A stretch of DNA of 64,000 bases from Delphinapterus leucas (lineage: Eukaryota; Chordata; Mammalia; Artiodactyla; Monodontidae). Each line of letters starts with the position of its first letter. Positions within the stretch are counted from its first letter, which is position 1. This document shows positions 47,821 through 59,581 of the stretch, piece after piece. Below the pieces are notes generated by a model. That model saw only the letters and a program-made list of their open reading frames with translations. It had not been told where the DNA came from and did no database searches. Position numbers and translations under genes: made by a program. Location of the stretch: contig NW_022098076.1 in NCBI RefSeq assembly GCF_002288925.2, forward strand, positions 68,648,428-68,712,427. The letters run 5' to 3'.

Positions 47821-47955
47821 GTATTCAAACTACACAAATTCTGAGGGGAAATCAGGTGGGGAAACTACATGAACTGCTAAATGATGACATAAAGAGAAAA
47901 GTTTGTATGTGTATATATGTTTGTATGTATATGCATGTACATAGACATGCATTTG

Positions 47956-47995
47956 TGTTTGAGATACATGTATGTACACACATGTATCTCAAACA
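47956..47995. repeat. Perfect 15-bp inverted repeat, 10-nt loop
   Basis: Arms tgtttgagatacatg (47956-47970) and catgtatctcaaaca (47981-47995) are exact reverse complements around tatgtacaca. It follows a TATG/TACA-rich stretch. Could form a hairpin or cruciform. No function known. Confidence 0.9.
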
Positions 47996-48149
47996 TAAAT
48001 AACACTTCATACAAAGAAAACCTATTTTTATTTAGGTAAGTTCTCCTTCATATAAAAACTCCCTTAGCTTTAGAAGAAAACCATATATGTTGAAAATTGT
48101 AAAAATACGCCAACCTAATGTTCGTTGTTCACCATACACACGCTGAGAT

Positions 48150-48310
48150 TTCTTACTTCCATACCTTTGCTCCAGCTGTATCTTCACCTGTAATCTACAT
48201 GTGGCTGAACCCAAACATCCTTCAAGATCCAGCTCAAGTGCCGCCTCCTTCTTTTCTGATCTCCCTAGCATTTACCACTGGGCATACTGCAGGTGGATGA
48301 TTAATGACAT
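48150..48310 (+). mobile_element. L2-like fragment
   Basis: 'catccttcaagatccagctcaagtgccgcctcc' and 'tctgatctccctagc' are typical L2 3' text. Confidence 0.5.
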
Positions 48311-48419
48311 TTTCTATTCCTTCTTCCTCTAAACTACAATGATGGTTTACTTGTGCTTTTCACATCCTTCATTCAATTATTCATTCATTCATTGATCCAT
48401 CCATCCATGTGTCTATTCA

Positions 48420-48780
48420 GCATATTTTAAAGAGATTCTGGACCATGCTGAGTCCATACTGTGTTGGGTATAGTAATGGCCCTACCCTTCTAAGATGCAC
48501 ACAGTCTAGTCTAGAGACAGAAATTAATCAAATAAACATCCCAAGTTGATGTAAAATTGCAACAACGATAAGCACAATGAAGGAGAAGCACTCTGTGCTG
48601 AGAGATCTTATGAATAAGACTTTGAACCAAGGATGATGGCTGGAGCACGGAGGACCGTGGTGCCTGATGAGGCTGCACAAGCAGGTAGAGAGCAGACCAG
48701 GTTGAGCCTCTGAGGCCTTGGGAAGGATTTTAGTCTTTATCCTGTGAATAGTGACAAGCACCGAGAGGTTTTTAAGATTG
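48420..48780 (+). mobile_element. L2-like fragment
   Basis: 'ctgagtccatactgtgttggg' with 'cagtctagtctagagacagaa' and 'aggattttagtctttatcctg' fits diverged L2 text. It is preceded by an imperfect (TTCA)/(ATCC)n run at about 48370-48408. Confidence 0.4.
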
Positions 48781-51700
48781 CTCTGCCTGCAAAGTGGGGC
48801 TACTTACATCCCTATTTCTCTTCTCACTTAATTATAAAGCTTCTTGAGAACTGAGGCAGTCTTACACATTTTGCATCCTGTGTGATACCTAACAGAGTAC
48901 CTCACTATGGCAGAGAGACTATAATATTGAGTGAGTGAGTGGGCTATAGAGTTCTATGATGTTTCATGAGTGCCTTTCACCTCTGGCCCATCCAGGACAC
49001 TGACCTGAAGCAGCAGAAAAAGTTACCAACCTTACATGTTGCTTACATTTTTGAAAGGGAAAGTAAAGCAAGAGTATAAGTGTTCCCTAACCCTAACACA
49101 CTTAAATTAGTCATGCAGGTGGAGAGCTGAAAAGATGTATTGAGTCTTCTGTGATAAACATTTTATTTCCAAAATGCCAGCCTCCTGTTCAAGCTTCTTT
49201 TTTATTCTCTCATGATGTTTCCATTTGCCTGTTCTGAATCTGTCACATGAATGAACAATGCCCACATTTTCAGAGCCCAAATGAAAACAGAGTAGGCAAT
49301 AAACCAAGAATAAAAGCAGTGATTCTGATTAAAATCGAGACTTATGAGCAATTGGTATTTCATTCGTGTTTCCTTTTTAATTGGTTTTTGTGGCAGAATA
49401 TATTTGTGGCAGCTAGTACATTTTGTAACCCTTCTAACTCTGATCAATCTGCTAATCTACATTTCAGTGCTCAGAGACTCACTGTACATTCTGTTAGTCT
49501 GTTTTAGTGCACTTCCAAATTTGAGAGGTTTAGGTAAGCTATCATTATATATATCACCTTCACCGAAAGGTGAATTCACCAAAGAATTCTTTGAATTTTC
49601 CTGTATATCTGTACCTTGTCTAATGCTATGTTCTAAACATAGTAATGCGCAATTAGTGCTTGCTGATGGAAATGGGTGGATAAAACATTTTTTCCTTTCA
49701 GCCAAAAAGGAGAGGTAACTAAAAGGTTATATGTACCACAAAAAAAGAAAGGGCATAGTGTCCATAAATTTTGTGAAGCCAGTGTAAATGGCAAGAGGCC
49801 ACCTGATCTCCTGCAGGACTAATATTTTTCTAAAGCTATGGAAAACACAGCTGTGAGGCCAAGACCAAGCCCTAGGTCTTGATTTCATGGGTCAGAATTA
49901 CTCTTCACTATGACATAAATAACTCCTATGTCAAAGATGTATGAGACACAAAGGGTCTGGGTTACCTCTGGGGAAATACTATACTTCTATTGGCATGTTT
50001 CTTTCCAGAAACGCGAGGCAATCCCTTTCCCAAAGAACCCAGTAGGCTGACTCCAATTTTCCCAAATGTTAAATACCTCATTATTTCCACAGTGTTATCA
50101 TCATTTACGACATGTATCTCCTTTTCTACTTATCTTGAATTTTCATTTGTTTGCGAGCTGTCTCTCCTGGTAAGATACACTCTCCAGAATGGTGTATCAT
50201 GGGGGTTTTGCTCCTCAGCATATCCTCAGAAGTTAGCCCTGTTCCTGGCAAATGGTCATTTCTTAATAAACATACTTGAATTATTAAATGAATAAGTAAA
50301 ATTATTAAACTATTTTTACTTAAACTATTTTACTTAAACGTATTCTGCCTCCGTTGTCAATAATATTTTGTTGTGAGTAATAGAAACCCATTGAAATTTG
50401 TTCAAATAATTAGAGTTTCTTCAAAGGATATAGCAGAATCTCATGAAACGAAGGACAGGTGGGAAACACAGTCAAGCCTCAAAGGAATGAGATCCAAAGC
50501 AGCTGTCCATCTCAGGGTGGACAGTCTCTCATCTCTGCTTCTTTCTGCATCATCTCTGTCTGCTGACTCATCTCTGTCCCCTGACCAGCAACCCCTGCTT
50601 TATTCATCTTGTACTTAGACTGAAGTCTCAAGGTTGCCTCATCATTTCTCAGCCCCAGTAACCATCACTAAATGAATCAGACTCGGTCCCCTAATTCCCT
50701 AGGACAGGAATTTGATGGGACCAACCCCTCCTCTTTCTGATCCAAACACCACAAGTGATAATTCCCTGGACAGTTAAAGGATAGGTTTTGCACTACAGAT
50801 TTTATCTGAAGTTCTACACCATCCCATAGCAAGCATGTCCCAGTATCCCTGCCAGCTCTTGGGGACTGTATAATGTCCTCCCACTGACCATAGCTTCCTC
50901 TGGTAGATCGACTCAACAATGAATGACATCCTCTATTAGTGGTAAATTCTGTCCTTCAGTCTTGGGTTACTAGTTTTGGTTTTCTTTGCAGTCCCTGATT
51001 GATGTGTGTTTCCAACCACCACCTACATCTCACAGTCCAGTGAAATTTCTAACTCTTCAGGAACCACTAATGGTTGTCATTACATAATATGGTTATAAAT
51101 GCCTTCAGAACCAGCCTCCTACTCCATCCATTTTCCTGCTCTCTTCTAGCCAAGTTTTACACCACGTTTTACCAAAGCAAAAAGCAACTGATGATGATGT
51201 TGTTAGTCTGAGTCAGGGTCACACCAGTAGAGGACTTTAGGGACCTCACATAGGGTACCCAAGTGCCCATCACACGTGTACCCATCTTTAATCCCTGTTG
51301 TCAGGCCTGAACAAGTCACTCAAGAAGAGTTCCTAGCCCATCACCCTAGTGTAAAAGCCTTTCCAATTCCCTTCCCTTTCCACTAAAACAAACATCCTAA
51401 TATCTTGAAGCCAGCAGAACACACCAGGCTTCTTAAGGAAGCATGCCAAGATATTAAATATTCGATATTTGAGAAGCTTGACTTATACCTTCTGTCCCCA
51501 GCAGATAGGATTAAACAGAAGCCTACATTTCACAGAGTGTGAGAAACAGACATAAATGTTTGTCCTTTTTCCTCTGAGTATTTTTCTGTATCTGCTTGCT
51601 TAAAATTCCTATAAATTAATCAAAAGTATTGTTCAAAGGTAACCCTGAAAAGATAAACTGTCCAGCCAAAGGAGAAAGCAATAAAATATTTTCAAAATTT

Positions 51701-52142
51701 AAAAATCAATTTTAAAATAACTCTAACAACCTGGGGAATATTCATCATAAAATCACAGTGAAATGAAATGTTTAAAACTGTGTACCGCATATATAGCATC
51801 GTCACAGCTTTGCTAAGATGCCTAGGGGGACAAAGGGCTGAAAGGAACCAAATAATGGCCATCACTGAGTTGAGGATTATAAGGATTTTTATTTTCTTCT
51901 TCACAGTTTTTTTGTATTTTCCAGGTATTCTGCAATTTACATTTTTTTAATAAATAGAATAAAAGCAGAAAGATGCCACTTTTTAAATACCTTGATTTTT
52001 TACAAAGTCAGATACACCCCTATATTTATATGGAAAATGATTGCCATATATGATTTTAGAAGTTTTCAAATTATATAAAATAAGCATGATATTTATGCTA
52101 TATTTTGCTTTTACATTCACAGGGGGGAAATAAAGCATTGCG

Positions 52143-52214
52143 GGATTTCTCTCCCCAGATGATATTTATTCCCAAGCAGGATTTCTCTCCCCAAATGATA
52201 TGTGTTCCCAAGTA
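52143..52214 (+). repeat. Tandem duplication of a 36-bp unit
   Basis: Copies 52143-52178 and 52179-52214 both start ggatttctctcccca and include gatgatat/aatgatat and ttcccaag; they differ at a few bases. A simple local duplication in intronic DNA. Confidence 0.85.
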
Positions 52215-52792
52215 TGTACCTCCACTTTTTTTTTTTTTTAAATCTTTAGAAAACACAGCAAGAGCTCTGATTCATTTGTTTCCAAGTAGATTCGTTTAAG
52301 AGTTCATTCCATACTGGTCACATAACAGATGCATTGTCTTGGGTCTTTTTGTCAGAGTTTTGAAAGACTTTCTTGGAACATGCATGTACTTTTTAGATTT
52401 GCTTTTTCTTTCAAAATATCTCCATCTATAACACTGTGAAGCTCTGTTCAGGAATTCTTAAGGAGTTCAGTTGTTTTCCCTTGGCACTGAGGGAGAGAGT
52501 GTTTCATTGACATGTCACTGGAAAAACAAATGAGCATTTATACTGTGCAAAGGGATGGATTCCCTGTTTGCACAGCCTGGAGTGCAAAAATGGAGGCATC
52601 AGGACTCAGGATAAATAAACAAGGGCCTGCCACCACTGGAGCAATCATTCTCCCAGCTGCTCTGTCCACTCCATTCCTTGGCACTTAGAGAGTCAGGGGA
52701 AGAAAATGTCTCCTCCGTGTGTATGCAGATGTCAGGCTTATTCTGGACCCCGGTTGAGGGGACAATTTGAAAGAAGAGCTGCTGTATGGGTT

Positions 52793-52823
<31 letters not shown>

Positions 52824-53039
52824 ACTTTACGTGGATGATGGATGCTATGAACTCGTACTTCGTTGATGAGTCTTTTATCCTTCACTTCCTAACACTCCTC
52901 TGTGAAACATTTTCTCTTCCAAATAATCAACTTGTAACATCCAACCCTTTAAAGGGATTATTAGAGAGAGTGGCTTTTAACTGGCAATATTTTAAAAGAT
53001 TTGTGTTTTTAACAGCTTGGTGGAATATAATTAGCCTTG

Positions 53040-53160
53040 AAATGGAAATCAGGAGATCCTGTCCTTTCCTTATTCTACTAATAACCAGTTTTGCAATTTG
53101 GTCAAGCTACTCCACCTCTCTGGGTCCTGGTCTCCTCAGTGGTAAAAGAGCAGTTTGTTG
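53040..53160 (+). mobile_element. MIR fragment
   Basis: 'atttggtcaagctactccacctctctgggtc' with 'ctcagtggtaaaag' is the MIR core in sense orientation. Confidence 0.55.
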
Positions 53161-53362
53161 CTAAATACCCCTAAGCTACCTTTTCATTACAAAATTAACT
53201 GCTTTTATCACTTTCAGAAAGTGCAGGCCCATAAAAAGTCCTTACTGAAATTATCTGTTGCATTAGAACCAGTTGGTTGTTTGGAGAATTTGGAGGAAAA
53301 CAGCACTGTTGGGTTTTGAGAGAACACAACACTCTTCGTCACCTATCTTATGTTCTTTCCAG

Positions 53363-53470
53363 TGCTCAGATAAATCATGCCTGAGGACACCTTCGCTGAA
53401 AAAGAGAGTTTCAGATGCCAACCTAGAGGGGAAAAAGGACTCTGGAATGCTGAAATACATCAGACTACAG
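53363..53470 (+). CDS. UNC80: UNC80 internal exon 8 (36 codons, phase 0-0)
   Basis: A strong pyrimidine tract (ttatgttctttccag) precedes CSDKSCLRTPSLKKR, and the exon ends YIRLQ|gtattg. This small exon is basic and carries apparent kinase sites (RTPS and KKRVS, the latter fitting the PKA pattern), then an acidic patch and the start of a helix. It is a symmetric 108-nt cassette, so 36 residues could be removed without a frameshift. Its neighbours (exons 7 and 9) share phase 0 at the adjoining borders, so exons 7 and 8 could be skipped singly or together. Whether this happens cannot be told from sequence. Confidence 0.96.
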
Positions 53471-54639
53471 GTATTGATGCATGGATCAGAAATGTTCATG
53501 GAGCAGTAATAAGGAGGGAACTCCAGATATCTTGTTTACTAATGTTTGGGGCATACAATGCCAACTGGCACAGTGTTGGCATAAAGGCCCCTCTAATTTG
53601 GTGAGCAAGAATGCTACCAAGTATGCAAGGAAAAATCCCTTCTTGCTGGACAGCCAACTTCCTTAGAGACAAGGCTTGGGGGGGCTTGGCTAGAACCATG
53701 CCTCTTCCCACTCTCTCCACTCTCCACCAATGTGTGGTAGTGACGCTCATAGGTCTTGGAATGAGACAGTTGGGTTTCAAATCCTATACCTGCTGCTCTG
53801 GCTCTGGGACCTTGGGCAAGTTAACTTAATTTTTCTCAGTTTTAGTTGCCTAATCTCTAAAATGGGGATTTTAACACTAGACCCATCTCAAAGAATTATT
53901 GCATGGATTAAAAAAGATAGTATATTTATCTACTTATCCAGTGCTTGGCACAGTTATATTGTTATTACAACCTAAACTCGAAATCATAATACATTTCCCA
54001 GGGGAAGAGAAAAAAAAAGTTTCATGTTTTTCTAGAAAGTGTTTTAAATGATGGTTAAAGACCTAGGCTTGCCCCAAACCTACATTTATCACCAAAATTA
54101 TTTGAAATAATGGATTAAATGGGATTTTGTTGGCTAACCTGGAGCAATAACCACAATGTATAATGTTTTGAAGGGAAAATGCCATCCAAGTTCACTGGCT
54201 TAGAAAACTAACTTTCTGAATGGGACTCCTTTATAAATTAGAGGCTGATCACAGTTTCCAGTGGAAATCAGCTTCTAACAGGAAGGAAGATAAGATGCTA
54301 TGAAAGTCCACCAGGACTTTAAACACAAAGATATATTGGCTGGAGTCCTTCTTTCTCACAGAGCTATACTTATTCTACAGTTTATTCCCTAGGTGGTTGC
54401 AAATTAATTTTTGTGGTGAAAGTATTATAAAATTAATATGATTTGGGGGTAATTATACATCAACTAATAGGGTATAAAGCTTATTATACATCATGCCAAT
54501 AAATACGCTCCCACTTTAGAACGTATTTTAAGGTCATTTAAGGAAAGCAGAGAGAGGGGAAGTGACACTTAACACTCTAGAGGAGTACAGCAATCAGTGT
54601 CTTCAAAGATTTTAGGACATCATTTCCATCTTTTTCCAG
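53471..54639 (+). other. UNC80 intron between exons 8 and 9
   Basis: The shortest intron here; it contains one MIR (53745-53965). The remainder shows no recognised feature. Confidence 0.75.
53745..53965 (+). mobile_element. MIR SINE
   Basis: A fairly complete MIR in sense: 'gtttcaaatcctatacctg', 'gggaccttgggcaagttaac', 'cctaatctctaaaatgggg' and 'tgcatggattaaaaaagat'. Confidence 0.75.
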
Positions 54640-54778
54640 GTGATGAGCCTGTCGCCTGCTCCCTTATCTCTGCTAATCAAGGCAGCACCAATTCTGACGG
54701 AGGAGATGTATGGAGACATCCAGCCAGCTGCCTGGGAGCTCCTGCTCAGCATGGATGAGCACATGGCAGGGGCAGCAG
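54640..54778 (+). CDS. UNC80: UNC80 internal exon 9 (phase 0-1), last exon in the window
   Basis: The acceptor catctttttccag is followed by VMSLSPAPLSLLIKAAPILT and the exon closes with MAGAA plus one base at the donor gcag|gtaaag. The sequence is hydrophobic and alanine/leucine-rich with the pattern of stacked helices, marking return from the disordered loop to the folded helical-repeat body. The single trailing g should begin an Ala codon in the next exon, which lies more than 9.2 kb downstream, beyond the window. Confidence 0.96.
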
Positions 54779-55269
54779 GTAAAGAAAGACCACCTGGGAC
54801 TCTGGTCCTGCTGCCACTCATCCCAGCATTTAAACAAGAGAGAGGCACATTCATTCCATTTTCATTCACCCTTAGGTCAGATTGCTAGCAATGGCTGGAC
54901 CTCTAGACAGAGCTGTGCACTAAACAGAAACAGGCCTAGGTTCTGTGTGCACCCTTTTCATGTCACTGTATAGTTTGCACAAGGGCAGCATGTCTCTCCC
55001 AAGATGTTACCAAATTATAGAGAATGATTTCTCCCAGAACCTACATTTTCACTATATTTCACAAAATATAAAATTCTTTTTGTGCGTTGTGATTTCCCAG
55101 ATTGACCATGAACAACCATTATTAATTTTATTAAATCTTATGTGAGTAATAGTCTGTGTTCAAATCACAATATCAAAATAAATTTGTGAAATTTAAGTGA
55201 TGTGTCCAAAGCCACATAGCTAACAAATGGTAGAGGTAGAATCTGGATTCTTCATCGTTTTCCATTTTT

Positions 55270-55541
55270 TGTGCATATTCCTTTATTTTATAGTTATTTT
55301 AATTGAAAATGCACATGGTAAAAATTCAAATAATATAAGAGTGTATGAAGTTTAAAAGTATCACCCTCTTTCCCATGACTCCCAGTCCTCTTTCTCAGAG
55401 GTGACAATTTTTAAATTTCCCAGGAAACCTCTGGGGTAAGCTATGCATATATATATATCTATACCTATGTATGTATATATTACGTTTCCTTTTTCACACA
55501 AATAGGACATACCATAAAGACTTCTGCATCTTGCATTTTTA
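55270..55541 (-). mobile_element. Old LINE-like repeat, left part
   Basis: 'gaaaatgcacatggtaaaaattc', 'agaggtgacaatttttaaatt' and 'ccataaagacttctgcatcttgc' are wording of an old mammalian LINE 3' region in reverse. It resumes after the retroviral insertion at 59686 ('catttttaacatcagtctat', 'ctattctttttaatggct'). Confidence 0.5.
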
Positions 55542-55557
55542 TCTAGGAGACTTTTTT

Positions 55558-55858
55558 AAGAGTTTATTTGAACAAAAATTGATTCCAATCAGGCAGTGCC
55601 AAGCTACAAGTGGTTAGGAGCACTCCACCAAGAGTAGCTCAGGGAGAGACTTTTATAGAGAAAACGCAGAAGCAAAGAAAAGCAATTATTTATTGTCTGT
55701 AGCGTAAAGCCTAGTTAGCTGTTTGTGACTGGTTATCCTTAGCATTTTGATTTGTAACCTTGAGGTGTTTATAGGCATAGATTTTGGTTTGCTCATGTAA
55801 GCTGCCGTGGCATTAGAGCTACCTCAGTCTAATGGTCTCCTTTTAAAACAACTTAACA
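55558..55858 (-). repeat. 3' LTR remnant (U3-R, U5 missing)
   Basis: On the minus strand it begins tgttaagttg directly after the polypurine tract, has a TATA box (tataaaa, 55651-55657) and a polyadenylation signal aataaa (55563-55568), and stops 5 bases later at an A run. Stretches around 55570-55625 align with 59615-59675 (for example tggttaggag / tggttaagag). Confidence 0.75.
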
Positions 55859-56099
55859 ATTTCCCCCTTTTGGTCATCCTCTCGTATGTGAAAAGTTGAC
55901 CAAAAATTTAGTATTAATGCCACTCTTTGTCACCATCAGAGTTAAGTTTCTCTTGTCTCATTGTGAAACTCATAGTAGGTTATGACGTCATGTCCGTGGA
56001 AGAATTGTTTTGCTGTTCATCTCGTTGTTCATCTTGTTCCTGTTTCTCCAAGCACAGTAAGACCAGCTAATGTACTGCTGATGGCTGTGAACATGCATT

Positions 56100-56450
56100 T
56101 AAGACCTTTGAGAGAATACAGCACACCACAGAGACTACAGTGATAACTATTAGGAGGATAATATCAAGAGACTAAAGTGTGCTCCTTAGCCAGGGCCCCA
56201 GTGAACCAAACTAGCTGGTATCAAATAAATCAAAGGATGTACCTGTTTAACCAAGTGGCTTGTTTGTTAATTTTCTGCATTTGCTACAATACTAGAGATG
56301 TTGATCAGGGCGCAGCAGGAGACATTTGCTATGGCACATGTTCAGCCAATAACTAATCTAAAGCAATTCTATTATCTAAATTTACCTTAGCAAGAAAACC
56401 TTGGGACTTTGATTGTTCAGCTACGGCCTTAGCAGTAGATCCATCAGCAG
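56100..56450 (-). pseudogene. Env transmembrane-subunit remnant of the endogenous retrovirus
   Basis: On the minus strand a cysteine pattern C-x6-CC (56312-56338) is followed by a segment of hydrophobic residues like a membrane anchor (about 56120-56200). This order matches the transmembrane subunit of gamma-type retroviral Env. Many stops and frame changes interrupt it, so no protein can be made. Identification rests on the short motif and its place upstream of the polypurine tract. Confidence 0.55.
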
Positions 56451-58475
56451 TTGCCAGAGTTAAGGAGCGTTATCTTCCTATGCGTTAACAGAGAGAAAAA
56501 GCAAGTAGTGAAAAGGCAAAAGGAATAAACATTTCATATTGGTGTTAAAGACCTTGATCTGCAATCTTGGGAGACAGCTGTCTACCACAAGATGCCATCT
56601 GCCTCTGGGTAAGAACCTCCTTAGTCAATTTTAATTTTAGGTCTCCAGCTGGTATGCAGTTCCAAGAGTTTGGAGAAGCCCTTTTTAACTGAGGGATGTG
56701 GACCCAAGGTTCAATTCCATGAAGTTTTCTAAGTAGTTTTAATTGTATATATTGATTAGAATTCTTAATGCTTAGAACTGTTTTTTCCTAGTGAAACTAA
56801 GATGTAAGCAATTGTGGAGTGTCTGTTATACTAGCATTCTGTGGGTTGGCAAATTTATAAATACATTTCACGATTTCTGGAAGTATATTCTTTCTCAGTA
56901 AATTTTTCATTGTGGCACAAAACATGTTTAGTAATAAACCCAAATATCTTTAGTGCCTCTGAAAAGGAAGCCAAAAGTAGATAAAGCTATGTTCAGTAAT
57001 TAATGTTTCAGTATTGTATCTTATTTGGAAATGATCTAGATATTCAATGAATATCCATCATTTAACTTATCTCAGCATAACTTTAAGGTTTCAAGTTACC
57101 AAAAAGATTTTAGAAACTATTTTTAAGTAGACATACCATAAAGCATAATGTTGAAAAATTTATTTATAAACTTTTTACTTTTTTAAAAAGTAAACTTTTA
57201 TTTACATCTATTTAATTTATTTGTTCTTAACAATTATGTTTAGAATATTCATGAAAATTTTGTGAGACATTAAACAGATAACCATCATTTTAAGTTATTT
57301 TTCTTTCTGACAAATTCTATAACATGAGTTTATTTGACTTTTAGTAAACCTAGGTAGGATAAAAGTATTATATTTAATGCTAATAACTCTAAAGACATAC
57401 CTATTTTGATTAAACCAACAAACTTCAACCACCTTTTATTTCCTGAAGATTATCCTAGATCAAATGAACTTGAAAAAATTTTTGGTTAGTTTCTGGATTT
57501 CTGAGAGTATACTTGATTTATGTAAATGCTTGTTTGTCTTTAAGCCAATTAATAGAGCTCTTTACACATTAATTTTGGCAATACCATCCAAAGGTAGAAA
57601 AATATCACACATCTACAACATACGAACAGAGATATACATAAGCATACAGACATATGCAGAGATCTTATAGCTTTAGTTTTAAAATTTTGGCCATGAGACA
57701 GGTATGATAATGCAAAACTGACTAGTTTATAAAAGAACAGTTGGATCTAAACTGTGTTTCTGGCAGATAAAATAAGTTAAGGTTACCTGCTCAGATAGCT
57801 AAAACTTTTACTAATATTTGTGGAAAAGACTTTTAAGATTTTTCATTCACTTAATTTCCAAAACAGCTCCCTTCTTTTTCTGATAAGAATTACTTCCCTG
57901 AAGTTTACATTTCCGGAGATGGCTTTGGGTTCCTAGAGAAGACCAGGTAGAACGTTTATATCTCAAAGGCACAGAGAAAAGATATAAATTTCTCCAAAAA
58001 AGACTTTTGTTTCCTAAATCCAGTTTTTTTTTTTAACAATATCTGCAAGCCTTTTGAGATAAATAGGGGAAATTTGGGGATAGGTAAAAAGGATAGGTGG
58101 GCTTTGAGTTGTTTCTAGAGCCACATTTCTGTTCTTACAAAGACTTAGTGTGTTAGACAGTTGTTTTTAATTCCTTGAAAGATTGGGTTGCAGCCTGAAT
58201 ATCAAGATGCTGACCCAACCATCCAACTACATTATTCTTAGTTTTCTTCTTTATATCAGGGAGAAGAGCTCTAAGATGGAAATCAAAAGATTCCTGCGTT
58301 CTAGAGCTGTGTGTCTTTGGAACGCTTCAGTAAATCCTTCTACAATGGCTTCAGCATGTTTTTCGATCCCTCTGGGTACATAATTTTATTTTAGGTTAGG
58401 GGAGAAGGCCTAAAAAATGGTTCCTATCAGGCTCTGAATATCAGCTTCCAATTTGGTCAACTTCTGACTATAGAG

Positions 58476-58871
58476 CTAATTAAAAAAAAAAATTTTTCTT
58501 TCAAATATCTTGTCAGGTTCGAGCGAGACAAACAGTAAATATTCCTGGCAGTATTGAACTACCCCATGAGCACAACATCCAGAGCCACCCCCAAAGATAG
58601 CCAAAAGAAAGAAGGACTTAGACAGTTCCCCTGAGAGCTGGCAATGGGAGGACCCTAGCCACAAATGGAATGTAACCCACATTTCTGCCTGGCTATATTT
58701 TTGAGTTCCCCAACCTGATGATTGCCAAGCTAAGTTCTCAGGACAAAAAAATGAGATGGACAAGAAGGCAATAGCTGTCCCCGGGAGAGAAAAGATCAAT
58801 AACCTTTTTTTTTTTTTTTTTGGTAATTTGGAAAGGAAGCGGCAATGTGAAATTTTACCTTCTTCTCTCAA
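58476..58871 (-). pseudogene. Open frame of 131 codons inside the retroviral remnant
   Basis: A minus-strand frame in the 5' half of the retroviral copy. It contains homopolymer-coded lysines and phenylalanines (A and T runs at 58484-58502 and 58804-58820), suggesting chance opening. I do not recognise it as Gag, Pol or Env. No function is proposed. Confidence 0.2.
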
Positions 58872-59563
58872 CCAGCCACCACAGGTAGAGAGGTCTGGGG
58901 GAGCTGATGTTAGTAAAAATTCTTACTCTTTGCCGGCTTCTGCCAGTTTTCGCAGGGTGATGTCTGCAGGCTCCAGAGTGAGGGAGGCATTCCAGTGGGT
59001 CTCATCCTGGTCACCAGTAACTGTAAAGGAGGAAAAATAATTTTCCCTCTACCCTTAACAGTGAGTGCCTGGCTGAAATACTTTTTCCTCTAGGATAACT
59101 CATAAATGGATAGGCTTATCTAAGATGGTTTAAAGTTCTCCACTGTGGCCAATGTAATTCAAGATTATCTTTGGTATAGTTAACCTACTTGTTCCTTAAA
59201 AAAAAAAAAAAAATTCTGTTCACCTGAGACCTCACACTAGACTCAGTCCAGTTTTAAGTCAGACCCAGTCCGACCCTGGATCCAGTCTGGTTTCTAAATT
59301 GGAACCAGTCCATTCCTGAGCCCAGTCTGGTTTTTAAGTCTGACTCATTCCAACTGTAGCCGGTTTCTGGACCCAGCATGAAAAAGAAAGGCTCAGATAA
59401 AGTCTGCAAGCTCATAACACAAAAACTTCAGTGCTAGGATTTGAGAGGGACTTACCCATGACCTCCAGAGGCAGCGAGAAAGCAGCAAGCTCAAGGTCTC
59501 AACAGATACCTATGCCAGGTTGCTCATTGCTCCTGTGGGCTGTTGGGGGGGCGTCTCCTTTGG

Positions 59564-59581
59564 TTCCCTCTTCTGACACCA
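59564..59581 (-). other. Putative retroviral primer-binding site (tRNA-Leu-like)
   Basis: The minus strand reads tggtgtcagaagagggaa, 4 nt after the LTR end ttttaaca. It matches 16 of 18 bases of the complement to the 3' end of mammalian tRNA-Leu as I remember it (tggtgtcagaagtgggat). Confidence 0.6.

Larger units (their letters stand above)
46128..53362 (+). other. UNC80 intron between exons 7 and 8
   Basis: Holds an MLT1-like LTR (46434-46855), a MIR-like piece (47675-47820), a hairpin-forming inverted repeat (47956-47995), L2-like pieces (48150-48310, 48420-48780), a 36-bp tandem duplication (52143-52214), a (CAAA)n run (about 52796-52820) and a MIR-like piece (53040-53160). Around 50350-50620 there may be another old repeat. 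The rest, including 48800-50300 and 50750-52100, shows nothing recognised. Confidence 0.7.
7746..54778 (+). other. UNC80: UNC80 gene, internal part (nine coding exons and eight complete introns)
   Basis: UNC80 is a very large, mostly helical cytoplasmic protein that, with UNC79, binds the sodium-leak channel NALCN and its partner FAM155A; it sets neuronal resting excitability (family knowledge). Nine exons were found by matching the well-conserved UNC80 protein in three frames. Each has an AG acceptor and a GT donor, and the split codons rejoin in phase across every junction, giving about 467 uninterrupted codons. From memory of the roughly 3250-residue human protein, this lies in the N-terminal to middle third. 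Introns measure 3351, 9689, 5321, 6176, 1955, 10735, 7235 and 1169 bp. No promoter, start codon or terminal exon is in the window, so regulation cannot be read. I see no premature stop or broken splice site, so the gene appears intact here. Confidence 0.96.

Noticed and set aside
49344..49718. 124-codon + strand frame
   Set aside because: AT-rich intron, no recognised domain, overlapped by comparable frames on both strands.
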